Part shown: piece after piece, positions 9,118 to 20,698 of the stretch
How the letters are laid out: every line of letters starts with the position of its first letter
Position numbering within the stretch: position 1 is the stretch's first letter
DNA from: an uncultured Bryobacteraceae bacterium
GTDB lineage: Bacteria > Acidobacteriota > Terriglobia > Bryobacterales > Bryobacteraceae
DNA length: 64,000 nt
NCBI GenBank assembly: GCA_937920635.1
Contig: CAKZUE010000033.1
Location: 62,001-126,000, forward strand
Reading direction: 5' to 3'
Translations under genes and position numbers: made by a program
The notes under the pieces: model-generated
The model's database searches: none
What the model saw: only the letters and a program-made list of their open reading frames with translations
Told to the model about the DNA's origin: nothing

Positions 9118-11226
9118 TCAGCGGAAGCCGTCGGCGCGCATCACGTCGGCGTTGGCAGGATCCAGGCGCACCACCAGCATGGAGCGCCGGTCCGGCGCCA
9201 GCGAAAACGGGCCGATGCCGATGGGCAGGATCGGCTCGGGGTAATCGGCCACCAGGCGAGCGGAACGGCTCCTGAAATCCAGATAGAACAGCGACTGCTG
9301 CACCGGCGCTTTGGGGCGGACGCCCAGGTAGTAGATGCCGTGTTCGTCCAGCGCCCAGCAGGACGTGCAGTAGGGCACGAGTCCTGAAAGCACGCGTTCC
9401 ACCTCGCCCGTGCTCGCGTCGGCCCTCGACAGCGTGGTGTCGGCGGGCTCGCGCACAAAGTAGATGTGCCGCCCGTCCGGTGAAACATCCAGAGACAGTC
9501 CCCGCATCGGCGTCACCACCTCCGCCGGGCCGCCGGTGGCGGGGTAGCGCAGGATCGATCCAGCCGCGGCGGCATAGATGAACCGGCCATCGGGGGAAAA
9601 CACCGGATGCACGCCGCGCGCGCCGAAGGGCCGCACGGTCCAGCGTCCGCCGCTCTCTTCGGCAATGAAGATATCCGTTGAAGCGGCGTCATTGAACACG
9701 AGCCGGCGCCCGTCCGGCGACCATCGGGGCACCGACGGGCGGCCCTGGCCCGATGTGACTTGCACGGGATTGCCGCCCTCGGAATCGCACACCCAGATCT
9801 GTTCTTCACCGGTCCGGTCTGAGCGAAACGCAATCCGCTTGCCGTCTGGTGAGTACTGCGGAGAGGCGTCCTGCCCGGAAGAGGCGGCGATGCGCTTCCA
9901 TGTCAGAGGGGAACCGAAATTCAGCCGCCAGATATTCGGGTCGTTCTGGATCAGCGAGTAGACGAGCCGCGCCTCGCGGCGCGAGTAGGAGAACTGGATG
10001 GGGAACTCGCCGTAGATGCCCGTCGGCGAGGGTTCCTTGCCTTGCGCCAACCGCCAGATGCGATACGAGCCGCCGCGGGAGGAGGCGGCCAGCAACCCTT
10101 CCACGGACCAGTCCACGCCGGTGACCATGCGCGAGTCCGACGTCCACTGCCGGGGCGCGCCGCCGGACACGGGCACGGTGAAAACCTCCTGATAGCTGCG
10201 GTGGAAAGCCCGGATGAACGCAACGGTTCTGCCGTCCGGCGAGAACCGCGGCGCCACGTCCCCGATGATCATCTCTTCCGGTTGCGTCAGCCTCCGCTTC
10301 TCGCCGGTGTCGAGGCGCACCAAGAAAATGGAGAGCGGCTGGCTGAGCGAAGGCGTGTCATCCACTGCCAGTGTCGTGCCGTCGGGCGACCAGTCCAGGT
10401 GGCAATAGGCGAGTCCGAAACGGGTTGGCAGGACAGGCGCCACGGCGTGCGGTTTGCCGCCGTCTGCCGGAAGAATCACAAGGTCGCCTGACGAGGCGCC
10501 GAAGCGCAAACAGGCGATCTGCCGCCCGTCGGGCGACCAGGCGGGGCTCGACCAGGAGTAGCCGGGCGTGGAGAGCTGCCTCGGCGTGCTCTCTCCGAAC
10601 CGCTGCACCCAGATGCCCGGCAGCGCGTGCTCGCTCTCCTGCCAGACAAAGGCCACGGCGGAGCCATCGGGCGAAATCGCCGGCTGGAACTCTCTGCCCG
10701 ACAGCCGGGTCACCGGCGTCACTGCCGGCGCGGGTTCCGGCCCCTGGCGCCGAACCACGGCAAGAAGCAGCAGAACCGCGCCCATCAGCAACAAAACGCC
10801 GGTGATGGCGGGCCAAAGGTTTCGCGGCGCCGGAGCCCGGGGTTCCGCTGTTTCAGACACCGGCTCGGCGGCAGCAGGCATCGCAGCGGCCGTCCTCTCC
10901 GGACGCTCCACTGCCACCGGTCCCAAAAGGCGGTAGCCGCGCCCGGGAAAGGTTTCAATGTAAGAGGGGTCGCCGGGAGAGGCGCCAAGCGTTTTCCGGA
11001 TCACCGCAATGTTCTGGGCCAGATTTGCCTCGTCCACCACCCGGTCCGGCCACACCGCCGCCATGATTTCTTCTTTCGTGGCTACTTCGGGAGACCGCGA
11101 GGCAAGGACGATAAGTGTTTCCACGGCCTTCCGGGTCAGGTGCAGCGGTTGCCCGTCCCGGAACAGGACCCTGGCGGCGGCATCCAGCCGGAATGGCCCG
11201 AACCTGTACAGCGGATGGGTTTCCAA
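9118..11226 (-). CDS. ToxR/CadC-type winged-helix regulator fused to a PD40/TolB-like propeller
   Basis: The 702-residue protein has an N-terminal Trans_reg_C winged helix (about residues 5-100; LTRKAVETLIVLA, VWPDRVVDEANLAQNIAVIRK, YIETFPGRGYRL). One transmembrane helix follows (about 135-160, near LWPAITGVLLLMGAVLLLL), then a periplasmic six- or seven-bladed propeller with repeated 'SPDGR' blades (ISPDGSAVAFVW, WSPDGRQIACL and others). This is a membrane-bound transcription factor that can sense outside and bind DNA inside without phosphorylation. The start read here is a TTG giving METHPLYRFG; no better ATG lies upstream. It converges on the FAD oxidoreductase with seven bases between stops and diverges from the GH106 gene, so it may control the glycan cluster on either side. 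Confidence 0.9.
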   Translation of the reverse strand: METHPLYRFGPFRLDAAARVLFRDGQPLHLTRKAVETLIVLASRSPEVATKEEIMAAVWPDRVVDEANLAQNIAVIRKTLGASPGDPSYIETFPGRGYRLLGPVAVERPERTAAAMPAAAEPVSETAEPRAPAPRNLWPAITGVLLLMGAVLLLLAVVRRQGPEPAPAVTPVTRLSGREFQPAISPDGSAVAFVWQESEHALPGIWVQRFGESTPRQLSTPGYSWSSPAWSPDGRQIACLRFGASSGDLVILPADGGKPHAVAPVLPTRFGLAYCHLDWSPDGTTLAVDDTPSLSQPLSIFLVRLDTGEKRRLTQPEEMIIGDVAPRFSPDGRTVAFIRAFHRSYQEVFTVPVSGGAPRQWTSDSRMVTGVDWSVEGLLAASSRGGSYRIWRLAQGKEPSPTGIYGEFPIQFSYSRREARLVYSLIQNDPNIWRLNFGSPLTWKRIAASSGQDASPQYSPDGKRIAFRSDRTGEEQIWVCDSEGGNPVQVTSGQGRPSVPRWSPDGRRLVFNDAASTDIFIAEESGGRWTVRPFGARGVHPVFSPDGRFIYAAAAGSILRYPATGGPAEVVTPMRGLSLDVSPDGRHIYFVREPADTTLSRADASTGEVERVLSGLVPYCTSCWALDEHGIYYLGVRPKAPVQQSLFYLDFRSRSARLVADYPEPILPIGIGPFSLAPDRRSMLVVRLDPANADVMRADGFR

Positions 11227-11279
11227 GACGTTACACCGCGGATTTTAGGAATTTCTTAGAAACTTCTCACTGCCCAATC

Positions 11280-11297
11280 ATTGCACGAAATGGCAAT
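11280..11297. promoter_or_regulatory. Short inverted repeat between divergent ToxR-like and GH106 genes
   Basis: ATTGC-N8-GCAAT is a perfect short palindrome in the 181-base divergent spacer. It could be an operator for the adjacent winged-helix regulator. Five-base arms occur by chance often enough that this is only a candidate. Confidence 0.2.
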
Positions 11298-11407
11298 TCG
11301 GCCGATGTTGGGTTAGTCCTAGTGTAGCGCGCCTGTAAAGCGTGCAGCCAGATACTGATATGTCTGTCGGTGGGTGCTGGTTCTCTCACCACCCGTTGGA
11401 GCCAACG

Positions 11408-14053
<2,646 letters not shown>

Positions 14054-14062
14054 AAGAAAGCT

Positions 14063-17000
14063 ATGAAGTCTCGCATTGTGTGGATCATTTCACTGTGCTT
14101 CCTGCTCGCCCTGGCGGGCATGGCGCAGGATCCGCGCGGCGCCATCACGGGCGTCGTCACTGACCCGTCCGGGGCGGTGGTGCCCAACGCCAGCGTGGAA
14201 GTCATCAACAAGGCCATGGGAACCCGGCAGACCCTGAAGACCAATGATGCCGGCGCGTACAACGCTCTGTACCTGATCCCGGGCCGTTATCAGATCATTG
14301 TCGAGATTCCCGGATTCAAGAAGGCGATCCGGGACGATGTGGAGGTCCGCGTGGACGACCGCATCGCCGTCAACATCCAACTGGAAGTCGGCGGCACAGA
14401 ACAGAGCATTACCGTGACCGGAGAGACTCCGCTGCTGGCCACTGAGAACGCGTCGATGGGCACGGTGGTGGACTCGAAACGGGTGACCGAACTGCCCATC
14501 CCGCACGGCAATCCCTACTTCCTCATTGGCCTGGCGGCGGGCGTGTCCTTCACGCGCGACGCGCGGCTGGACCGTCCGTTCGAACCGACCCACATCGTTG
14601 GCTACGCCATGGACGGCACGCGCGCCAACCGCAGCGATGTCACCATTGACGGCGCGGTGAGCACCGCCACGGCCAACGCGGGCGAAGTCATCGCCTCTTA
14701 TGTGCCTCCTGCCGACATCGTGCAGGAATTCAAGGTGCAGACGGCAACCTTCGACGCGCAGTTCGGCCAGACCGAAGGCGGCGTCACCAACATCAGCATC
14801 AAGTCCGGCAGCAACGAGTTTCACGGCACCGGCTACTACACCAACATGACGCCGTCGCTGTTCGCCAACGATTTCTTCGCCAACCGCAACGGCATTCCGC
14901 TGGCCGACTTTTACTACCACCGCTACGGCAGTTCCTTCGGCGGGCCGGTTCACATTCCGAAGCTGTACAACGGCCGCAACCGCACGTTCTTCCAGTGGGG
15001 CATGGAAGGGATCAAAGAAGGGCGCCCGCGCAACAACGGCACGCCCACGGTGCCGACGGAAGCGATGAAGAACGGCGACTTCTCCGCGCTGCTCAACGTC
15101 AGCAGCAGCTTCCAGATCTACAACCCATGGACGCGCCGTCCTGCCTCCGGCGGGCGTTTCCAGTCCGATCCGTTCCCAGGCAACATCATCCCGCCGTCGC
15201 TGTTCAATTCAATCTCGAAGAAGGTGCTGGACACCTATTATCCAAAGCCACTTCAGGCCGGCAACCCGGACGGCACCAACAACTATCTGCGGCCAGAGCT
15301 GATGGAAACCGCTGATTATCTCTCCAATACCATCCGTGTCGACCACAATCTCACCGACTCGAACCGCATGTACTTCCGCACGAGCTGGTATGACCGCGAC
15401 AGTTGGTACAACGACTACTTCAACAACGCCGCCACCGGCCAGGCGTTCTGGTTTATCTCCCGTTCGGCGGTCGTGGACGACGTGTGGACGCTGAGCCCCA
15501 CCATGGTGCTGAACACGCGCTACGGCTACAACCGGTTCATCCGCCGCCAGGATGGCAACCCTCTCGGCAAGGGGTTCGACCTGACGTCGCTCGGTTTCCC
15601 TGCGTCTTACAACAACGCGCTTTCGCCGGACATCCGCCGCTTTCCGCGGTTCGACATCTCCGGTTATCAGGGCACCGGCTTCAGCGGCGAGAACCGCCCC
15701 AACGACACGCACAACGTCACCGCCGTGCTCACCAAGATGTTCTCCCGCCACTCGGTGAAGACCGGCATGGAGTTCCGCTCCTACCGCGAAACGTCCACCT
15801 TCTTCGGCAACGAGCAGACGGGACGGTTCATTTTTGACGCCACTTACACGCGCGGGCCGTTGGACAATTCCCCGAACGCCCCGAATTCGCTGGGCCAGTC
15901 CGTCGCGGCATTTCTGCTCGGCATCCCGACATCTTCCAGCTATGTCGCGGTCCGCGACAGCTACGCCGAGCAGTCGGTCGCGTGGGGGTGGTTCATCCAG
16001 GACGACTGGAAAGTCAATTCACGCCTGACGCTGAATCTCGGCCTGCGCTGGGAGTACGACGGTCCGCTCACCGAGCGGTTCAACCGCAGCGTGCGCCGGT
16101 TCGACACCAGCTATACGCAGCCGTTTGAGGCCGCCGCGCGCGAAGCGTACGCGAAGAACCCCACGCCGGAAGTGCCGCCGTCGCAGTTCGTCACGCGCGG
16201 CGGTCTCACTTTCGCGGGCGTCAACGGCGAACCGCGGACTCTGTACGAGTCGCCCAAAAACAACTGGATGCCCCGCTTCGGCTTCGCTTACCAGATCGAC
16301 CCGAAGACCGTCATGCGCGGCGGCTACGGCATGTTCTTCGGCTTCCTCGGGCAGCGCCGCGGGGACGTCATCCAGACCGGCTTCAGCCGCAACACGCCGT
16401 TCATTCCCACGCTCGACGGCTACACGTTCATCAACACTCTGTCCAATCCATTCCCCACAGGCATCCTGACGCCGGTGGGAGCCGGGCAGGGGTATCAGAC
16501 TTACGTCGGCAACGCCGTCTCGTTCTTCAACGAGAGGCCGCTGCGGCCTTACATGCAGCGGTGGCAGTTCGGCTTCCAGCGCACGGTTGGAGCCGGCTAT
16601 GTGGCGGAACTCAGTTATGTCGGCAACCGCGGCACGCATGTGGAGATCGGGCAGAACTTCAACGCCACGCCGCTCGAGTACCTCAGCCACAGCCTGCTGC
16701 GCGACAACGCGACAATCAACTACCTCACGCAGAACCTGCCCAACCCGTTCCGCGGCCTGATGCCCGAGGGCGCGACCAGCTCCTTCACCGGCGCCAACAT
16801 GGCCCGGGAACGGCTTCTGCGGCCGTATCCTCACTTCGATTCGGCGAGCGCTTCGCGGTTCGACGGTTACTCGTGGTACCACGCCCTGCAGGCGAGCCTC
16901 GAGAAGCGGTTCTCGAAAGGATACATGGTCGGCGCCAGCTACACGTTCTCGAAGTTCATGCAGGCGACCGAGACCCTGAACACCAACGATCCGCGCCCTG

Positions 17001-17566
17001 TCGAGGTGATCTCCGACCTCGACCGCCCGCACCGCCTGGTGGTCAATGCCATCTGGGAGACGCCGTTCGGCAGAGGACGCCGCTGGGGCTCCTCCCTGCC
17101 GGTTGTGGCGAACCTCTTCCTCGGCGGCTGGCAGCTCTCCGGCGTGTACACGTTCCAGAGCGGCGCGCCGATCAACTTCGGCAACATCATCTTCCTCGGC
17201 AACCTCAAAGACATCGAGCTGCCGCGCGACCAGCGCACCGTCGAGCGCTGGTTCAACACCGACGCCGGCTTCGAGAAGCGCGCCGCCTACCAGCTCGACC
17301 GCAACGTCCGGTGGTTCCCGCCGCGCTTCAGCTTCCTCCGGGCGCACGAGATCAGCAACTTCGATCTCGCGCTCACCAAGAACACCCGGCTGTTCAACGA
17401 GAAGCTGAACGTGCAGTTCAAGGCGGAGTTCCTCAACGCCATGAACCACCCGCTGTTCCCGGCGCCCAACACCACCGTCACTTCGGCGCAGTTCGGCCAG
17501 GCGATCGCCTCGACGCAGGCCAACTATCCCCGCCGCACGCAGTTGACGGCGAAGTTCCTCTTCTGA
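14063..17566 (+). CDS. TonB-dependent receptor, Oar-like, co-transcribed with GH106
   Basis: The 1167-residue receptor has a signal peptide (MKSRIVWIISLCFLLALAGMAQ), a carboxypeptidase-regulatory domain (GAITGVVTDPSGAVVPNASV), a plug (GEVIASYVPPADIVQEFKV, EGGVTNISIKSGSNEFHG) and a C-terminal barrel ending in LF. It starts nine bases after the GH106 stop, with GAGGTGA in the GH106 tail as ribosome binding site. The two therefore form an operon closed by the terminator at 17589. The arrangement points to import of a rhamnose-containing oligosaccharide; the ligand is inferred from the enzyme next door. Confidence 0.92.
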   Translation: MKSRIVWIISLCFLLALAGMAQDPRGAITGVVTDPSGAVVPNASVEVINKAMGTRQTLKTNDAGAYNALYLIPGRYQIIVEIPGFKKAIRDDVEVRVDDRIAVNIQLEVGGTEQSITVTGETPLLATENASMGTVVDSKRVTELPIPHGNPYFLIGLAAGVSFTRDARLDRPFEPTHIVGYAMDGTRANRSDVTIDGAVSTATANAGEVIASYVPPADIVQEFKVQTATFDAQFGQTEGGVTNISIKSGSNEFHGTGYYTNMTPSLFANDFFANRNGIPLADFYYHRYGSSFGGPVHIPKLYNGRNRTFFQWGMEGIKEGRPRNNGTPTVPTEAMKNGDFSALLNVSSSFQIYNPWTRRPASGGRFQSDPFPGNIIPPSLFNSISKKVLDTYYPKPLQAGNPDGTNNYLRPELMETADYLSNTIRVDHNLTDSNRMYFRTSWYDRDSWYNDYFNNAATGQAFWFISRSAVVDDVWTLSPTMVLNTRYGYNRFIRRQDGNPLGKGFDLTSLGFPASYNNALSPDIRRFPRFDISGYQGTGFSGENRPNDTHNVTAVLTKMFSRHSVKTGMEFRSYRETSTFFGNEQTGRFIFDATYTRGPLDNSPNAPNSLGQSVAAFLLGIPTSSSYVAVRDSYAEQSVAWGWFIQDDWKVNSRLTLNLGLRWEYDGPLTERFNRSVRRFDTSYTQPFEAAAREAYAKNPTPEVPPSQFVTRGGLTFAGVNGEPRTLYESPKNNWMPRFGFAYQIDPKTVMRGGYGMFFGFLGQRRGDVIQTGFSRNTPFIPTLDGYTFINTLSNPFPTGILTPVGAGQGYQTYVGNAVSFFNERPLRPYMQRWQFGFQRTVGAGYVAELSYVGNRGTHVEIGQNFNATPLEYLSHSLLRDNATINYLTQNLPNPFRGLMPEGATSSFTGANMARERLLRPYPHFDSASASRFDGYSWYHALQASLEKRFSKGYMVGASYTFSKFMQATETLNTNDPRPVEVISDLDRPHRLVVNAIWETPFGRGRRWGSSLPVVANLFLGGWQLSGVYTFQSGAPINFGNIIFLGNLKDIELPRDQRTVERWFNTDAGFEKRAAYQLDRNVRWFPPRFSFLRAHEISNFDLALTKNTRLFNEKLNVQFKAEFLNAMNHPLFPAPNTTVTSAQFGQAIASTQANYPRRTQLTAKFLF

Positions 17567-17588
17567 CCGCAAGACGACCCTGTGGTTT

Positions 17589-17631
17589 GCCCCGCCCCGG
17601 CAGGAGCCGTCCGGGGCGGGGCGATTTTTTT
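17589..17631 (+). terminator. Strong rho-independent terminator after GH106-receptor operon
   Basis: A perfect 12-bp GC-rich stem (17589-17600 with 17611-17622) has a 10-base loop and is followed by GATTTTTTT. It lies 22 bases after the receptor stop and ends the glycan operon. Confidence 0.93.
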
Positions 17632-17693
17632 AGCGGCCCGAGCCGCTTGCCTGAATCACCCTGCCTGCTGTAAATGGGAGAAGGTACCTGTCC

Positions 17694-18719
17694 GTGCAGC
17701 AGCCGTCTTTTCCGCCCGTTCACGGCCGCCCGTCTCTGGTCTGGGAGACGCAGCCCTCCCCGTGCCTGCTGTGCGCAGAGACCCGGGCCATCGTGGTGGG
17801 CCAGCGTGACCGAAGAGGAAACCCGCTCCGGACGGTTCTCTGTTATCGATGCGGGTTGGTGCGAGTCTGCCCGCCGCCCGAGCTGGGCGAACACAGAGAC
17901 TTCTATAGCGGTTTGTACCGGATCGAGTACCGCGGCGCCTCGACACCATCCCTGCGCCACGTTTTTCGAAACACCCGCGCAGCCTGTGAACGCCTGCCCT
18001 GGCTGAAACGGGCGCTTCCGTCTCCCGCGAAGGTCCTGGACGTGGGTTCCGGAAGCGGAGAGTTCGTGAGCCTGCTCCTGATGCTTGGATATGAAGCAAC
18101 CGGCGTGGAAGCGGATCCTGCATACGCCGAGTTTGCGCGGAGCATGCTGCGGGCGCCGGTGACGACCGGCTTTCTGGAAGACGGACGAGTGCCGGAACGC
18201 CAATTTGATTGTGTGACGGCATTTCATGTGATCGAACACGTGTTCGATCCCGTCCAGTTCCTGGTCATTCTCAGGAGGCTCGTGCGCCCGGGCGGCAAGC
18301 TCCTGCTGGAGGCGCCCGATGTCGAAAGCCCCTTTCCCCGGGGCAACCGACGCTTCCACCGGGCCCACCTGCACTATTTCAGCCTGGAAAGCCTCGCCGC
18401 CTGTGTGGCCGCCGCCGGCTGGAACAAGCTGGAATGCGGCAGGAGCTGGGACGGAGGCAATCTGTTTTTGCTCGCCCAGGAGAGCGGCGCGGCCCGGCAA
18501 CTGCCGGATTCGCCGCAGGGGCCGGCCTCCCTCCAGCGCTTCCGGGATGCCATGCGGGCGGCTGCTTACTACGGTTCGCCGGTGTTGGTCCGCCGTCTGC
18601 AGCGGCAGGTCTTTTCCAGAGCCATGGAGTGGTTTGCGGCGGCCGTCTCCTCCGGACCGGAACAGGTATTTCAGAGAGCGGCCGCGGCCCATTTCCGCCC
18701 GGAGGCCGCCCGCCGCTGA
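17694..18719 (+). CDS. Class I SAM-dependent methyltransferase with N-terminal zinc-ribbon-like CxxC pairs
   Basis: This 341-residue protein starts at a GTG preceded by GGAGAAGG. Two CxxC pairs near the N terminus (CLLC and CYRC) suggest a small zinc knuckle. A Methyltransf_23-type core follows, with motif I VLDVGSGSGEFVSLLL, an acidic residue in TGVEADP, and the post-motif FDCVTAFHVIEHVFDP. This architecture is common among methyltransferases in surface-polysaccharide and nucleotide-sugar clusters. Its position just before asnB and two glycosyltransferases supports a role in glycan modification. The methyl acceptor is unknown. Confidence 0.85.
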   Translation: MQQPSFPPVHGRPSLVWETQPSPCLLCAETRAIVVGQRDRRGNPLRTVLCYRCGLVRVCPPPELGEHRDFYSGLYRIEYRGASTPSLRHVFRNTRAACERLPWLKRALPSPAKVLDVGSGSGEFVSLLLMLGYEATGVEADPAYAEFARSMLRAPVTTGFLEDGRVPERQFDCVTAFHVIEHVFDPVQFLVILRRLVRPGGKLLLEAPDVESPFPRGNRRFHRAHLHYFSLESLAACVAAAGWNKLECGRSWDGGNLFLLAQESGAARQLPDSPQGPASLQRFRDAMRAAAYYGSPVLVRRLQRQVFSRAMEWFAAAVSSGPEQVFQRAAAAHFRPEAARR

Positions 18720-18812
18720 CCTTCCCTCAGACGCGCAGAATCCCCCAAACCAAACGCTTTTCTGGAGTCCGGCGCGGCCGGGGCCGGATGCCGCATGCCC
18801 TCTCCCTGGCAC

Positions 18813-18821
18813 TGCTATTCT
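18813..18821 (+). promoter_or_regulatory. Extended -10 element close to the asnB start
   Basis: TG-C-TATTCT forms an extended -10 ending eight bases before the GTG start, with no Shine-Dalgarno sequence between. If used, transcription would start at or within a base or two of the start codon, giving a leaderless mRNA. Confidence 0.35.
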
Positions 18822-18829
18822 GAGATCTT

Positions 18830-20698
18830 GTGTGCGGCATCGCGGGCTACACCAAGCTCGATCATCCTGTCGAGCCGGGGCGGATCCGTGACATCCTTGG
18901 CCTGATCCGGCACCGCGGACCGGATTCGCTCGGATTTCATGAGTCCGACCTCGTCTCGCTGGGCAACACGCGCCTTTCCATCATCGATCTCGAACACGGC
19001 GATCAGCCCATGTTCAGTGACGACGGCAGCACCGCCGTGGTCCAGAACGGAGAGATCTACAATCACGCCGAACTGCGCGCCGAACTGGAGCGGCGCGGCC
19101 ACCGTTTCCGCACCCGCTCCGACACGGAAGTGATCCTGCACGCGTTCCTCGAGTGGGATGCCGAGTGCTTCCCGCGCCTGCGCGGCATGTTCGCCATCGC
19201 GCTGTGGGACGAGCGCCGGCGGCGCCTGGTTCTGGCGCGGGACCGCATGGGCATCAAGCCCCTCTACATCTTCCACCGCGGACGGGATCTGTACTTCGGA
19301 TCCGAGGTCAAGACGATCGTCCACCACCCTGAGATCACCAGGAAGCTGGACCTCAACGGACTCGGCTACTACCTGTCGCTCAACTACGTCCCTGCGCCTT
19401 ACACGCTGGTCGAAGGCGTCGAAAAGCTGCTGCCAGGCGAAATGCTCGAGTGGGAAAACGGCGCCATCCGGCGGGAGATGTACTGGCATCTGCGCTTCGA
19501 GCCCGATCCGAAAATCACTCTGGAGGACGCCACCGCGGAACTCGACCGGTTGTTGCGGCTGTCGCTCAAGGAGCATCTCATCGCCGACGTCCCCGTCGGC
19601 GTCTGGGCCAGCGGCGGGCTGGACTCTTCCACCGTGCTGCACTATGCCGCGCAGGAAGCCCCCAAGCTCAACACGTTTTCGATCTCTTTCCGGGGCCATT
19701 CACACGACGAGAGCCAGTACTTCCGCACCGTCGCCGCCCATTACGGCACGAATCACAATGAGTTCGACCTGAACCCGGAACAGAATCTGGCGGAGACGAT
19801 CGAACAGCTCAGCTATTATTCCGATGAGCCTTCCGCCGACGCCGGCGCGCTGCCGGTCTGGTATCTGTCGCAGATGACGCGCCGCCATGTGAAGGTGGCC
19901 CTTTCGGGCGAAGGCGCCGACGAACTCTTCGGCGGGTATCTCACCTACCGAGCCGACGCGCTCGCCATCGACGCGCGCCGCTGGCCGCGCTGGATCCGCC
20001 GGCTCTGCGCCGCCTGCACGCGCCTGCTGCCCGTCTCCGATGAAAAGATCGGCTTCGACTACAAGGCCCGCCGGTTTCTGGAAGGCACGCTGCTCCATCC
20101 GCATGACGCGCACTTCTACTGGAACGGTTCTTTCGACGAAGACACGAAGCGCGCATTGTACGATGCGCCGCGCTATCCGCGTCCCGGCGAACTGCTGCAC
20201 ACGCTGCCCACAGAGGCGTTCCGCTGCGGCGAGATCAACAGGTACTTGTGGGCGGACCAGAAATACTATCTGCCGGATGACATCCTCTACAAATGCGACC
20301 GGATGTCGATGGCGCATTCGCTCGAAGTCAGGCCGCCGTTTCTCGACCACCGCATCGTCGAGTTCGCCGCGCGGCTGCCGGAGAGTTTCAAGGTGCGCGG
20401 TCCGGTGCTCAAGTTCCTGCTCCGGGAGCTCATGCGCGGCAAGCTGCCGCCGGCGGTTCTCACACGGCCCAAAGAAGGCTTCGACATCCCCGCGCACCGC
20501 TGGTTCCGCGGCCCTCTGCGGCCAATGGCGGAGGAGGTTTTATCGGCGGACAACGTGCGCGCCACCGGATTATTCCGCGCGGAGATTGTGGAGAAAATCA
20601 AGACGGATCACTTCCGCCGCCGGGCCAATCATGGCTATCAGCTCTGGGGCCTGTTGACGCTCTTTCTCTGGATGAGGCGATGGAACGTCCACGCATGA
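18830..20698 (+). CDS. asnB: Asparagine synthase (glutamine-hydrolysing), AsnB family
   Basis: The 622-residue enzyme starts at a GTG that places the catalytic Cys at position 2 (MCGIAGY), exposed after Met removal, as the GATase type 2 domain requires. RHRGPDS and NGEIYNH follow. The C-terminal ATP-pyrophosphatase domain carries the PP-loop SGGLDSS (about residue 260) and a synthetase motif (SGEGADELFGGY). The reaction moves glutamine amide nitrogen to aspartate or, in surface-glycan clusters, to a sugar or lipid-linked acid. Its neighbours are a methyltransferase and two glycosyltransferases, and the next gene overlaps its 3' end by 19 bases. A glycan-amidating role is therefore as likely as plain asparagine synthesis. 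Confidence 0.93.
   Translation: MCGIAGYTKLDHPVEPGRIRDILGLIRHRGPDSLGFHESDLVSLGNTRLSIIDLEHGDQPMFSDDGSTAVVQNGEIYNHAELRAELERRGHRFRTRSDTEVILHAFLEWDAECFPRLRGMFAIALWDERRRRLVLARDRMGIKPLYIFHRGRDLYFGSEVKTIVHHPEITRKLDLNGLGYYLSLNYVPAPYTLVEGVEKLLPGEMLEWENGAIRREMYWHLRFEPDPKITLEDATAELDRLLRLSLKEHLIADVPVGVWASGGLDSSTVLHYAAQEAPKLNTFSISFRGHSHDESQYFRTVAAHYGTNHNEFDLNPEQNLAETIEQLSYYSDEPSADAGALPVWYLSQMTRRHVKVALSGEGADELFGGYLTYRADALAIDARRWPRWIRRLCAACTRLLPVSDEKIGFDYKARRFLEGTLLHPHDAHFYWNGSFDEDTKRALYDAPRYPRPGELLHTLPTEAFRCGEINRYLWADQKYYLPDDILYKCDRMSMAHSLEVRPPFLDHRIVEFAARLPESFKVRGPVLKFLLRELMRGKLPPAVLTRPKEGFDIPAHRWFRGPLRPMAEEVLSADNVRATGLFRAEIVEKIKTDHFRRRANHGYQLWGLLTLFLWMRRWNVHA

Noticed and set aside
16019-17572. Open frame of 517 codons on the minus strand over the receptor at 14063
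   Set aside because: Shadow frame; no motif or start signal.
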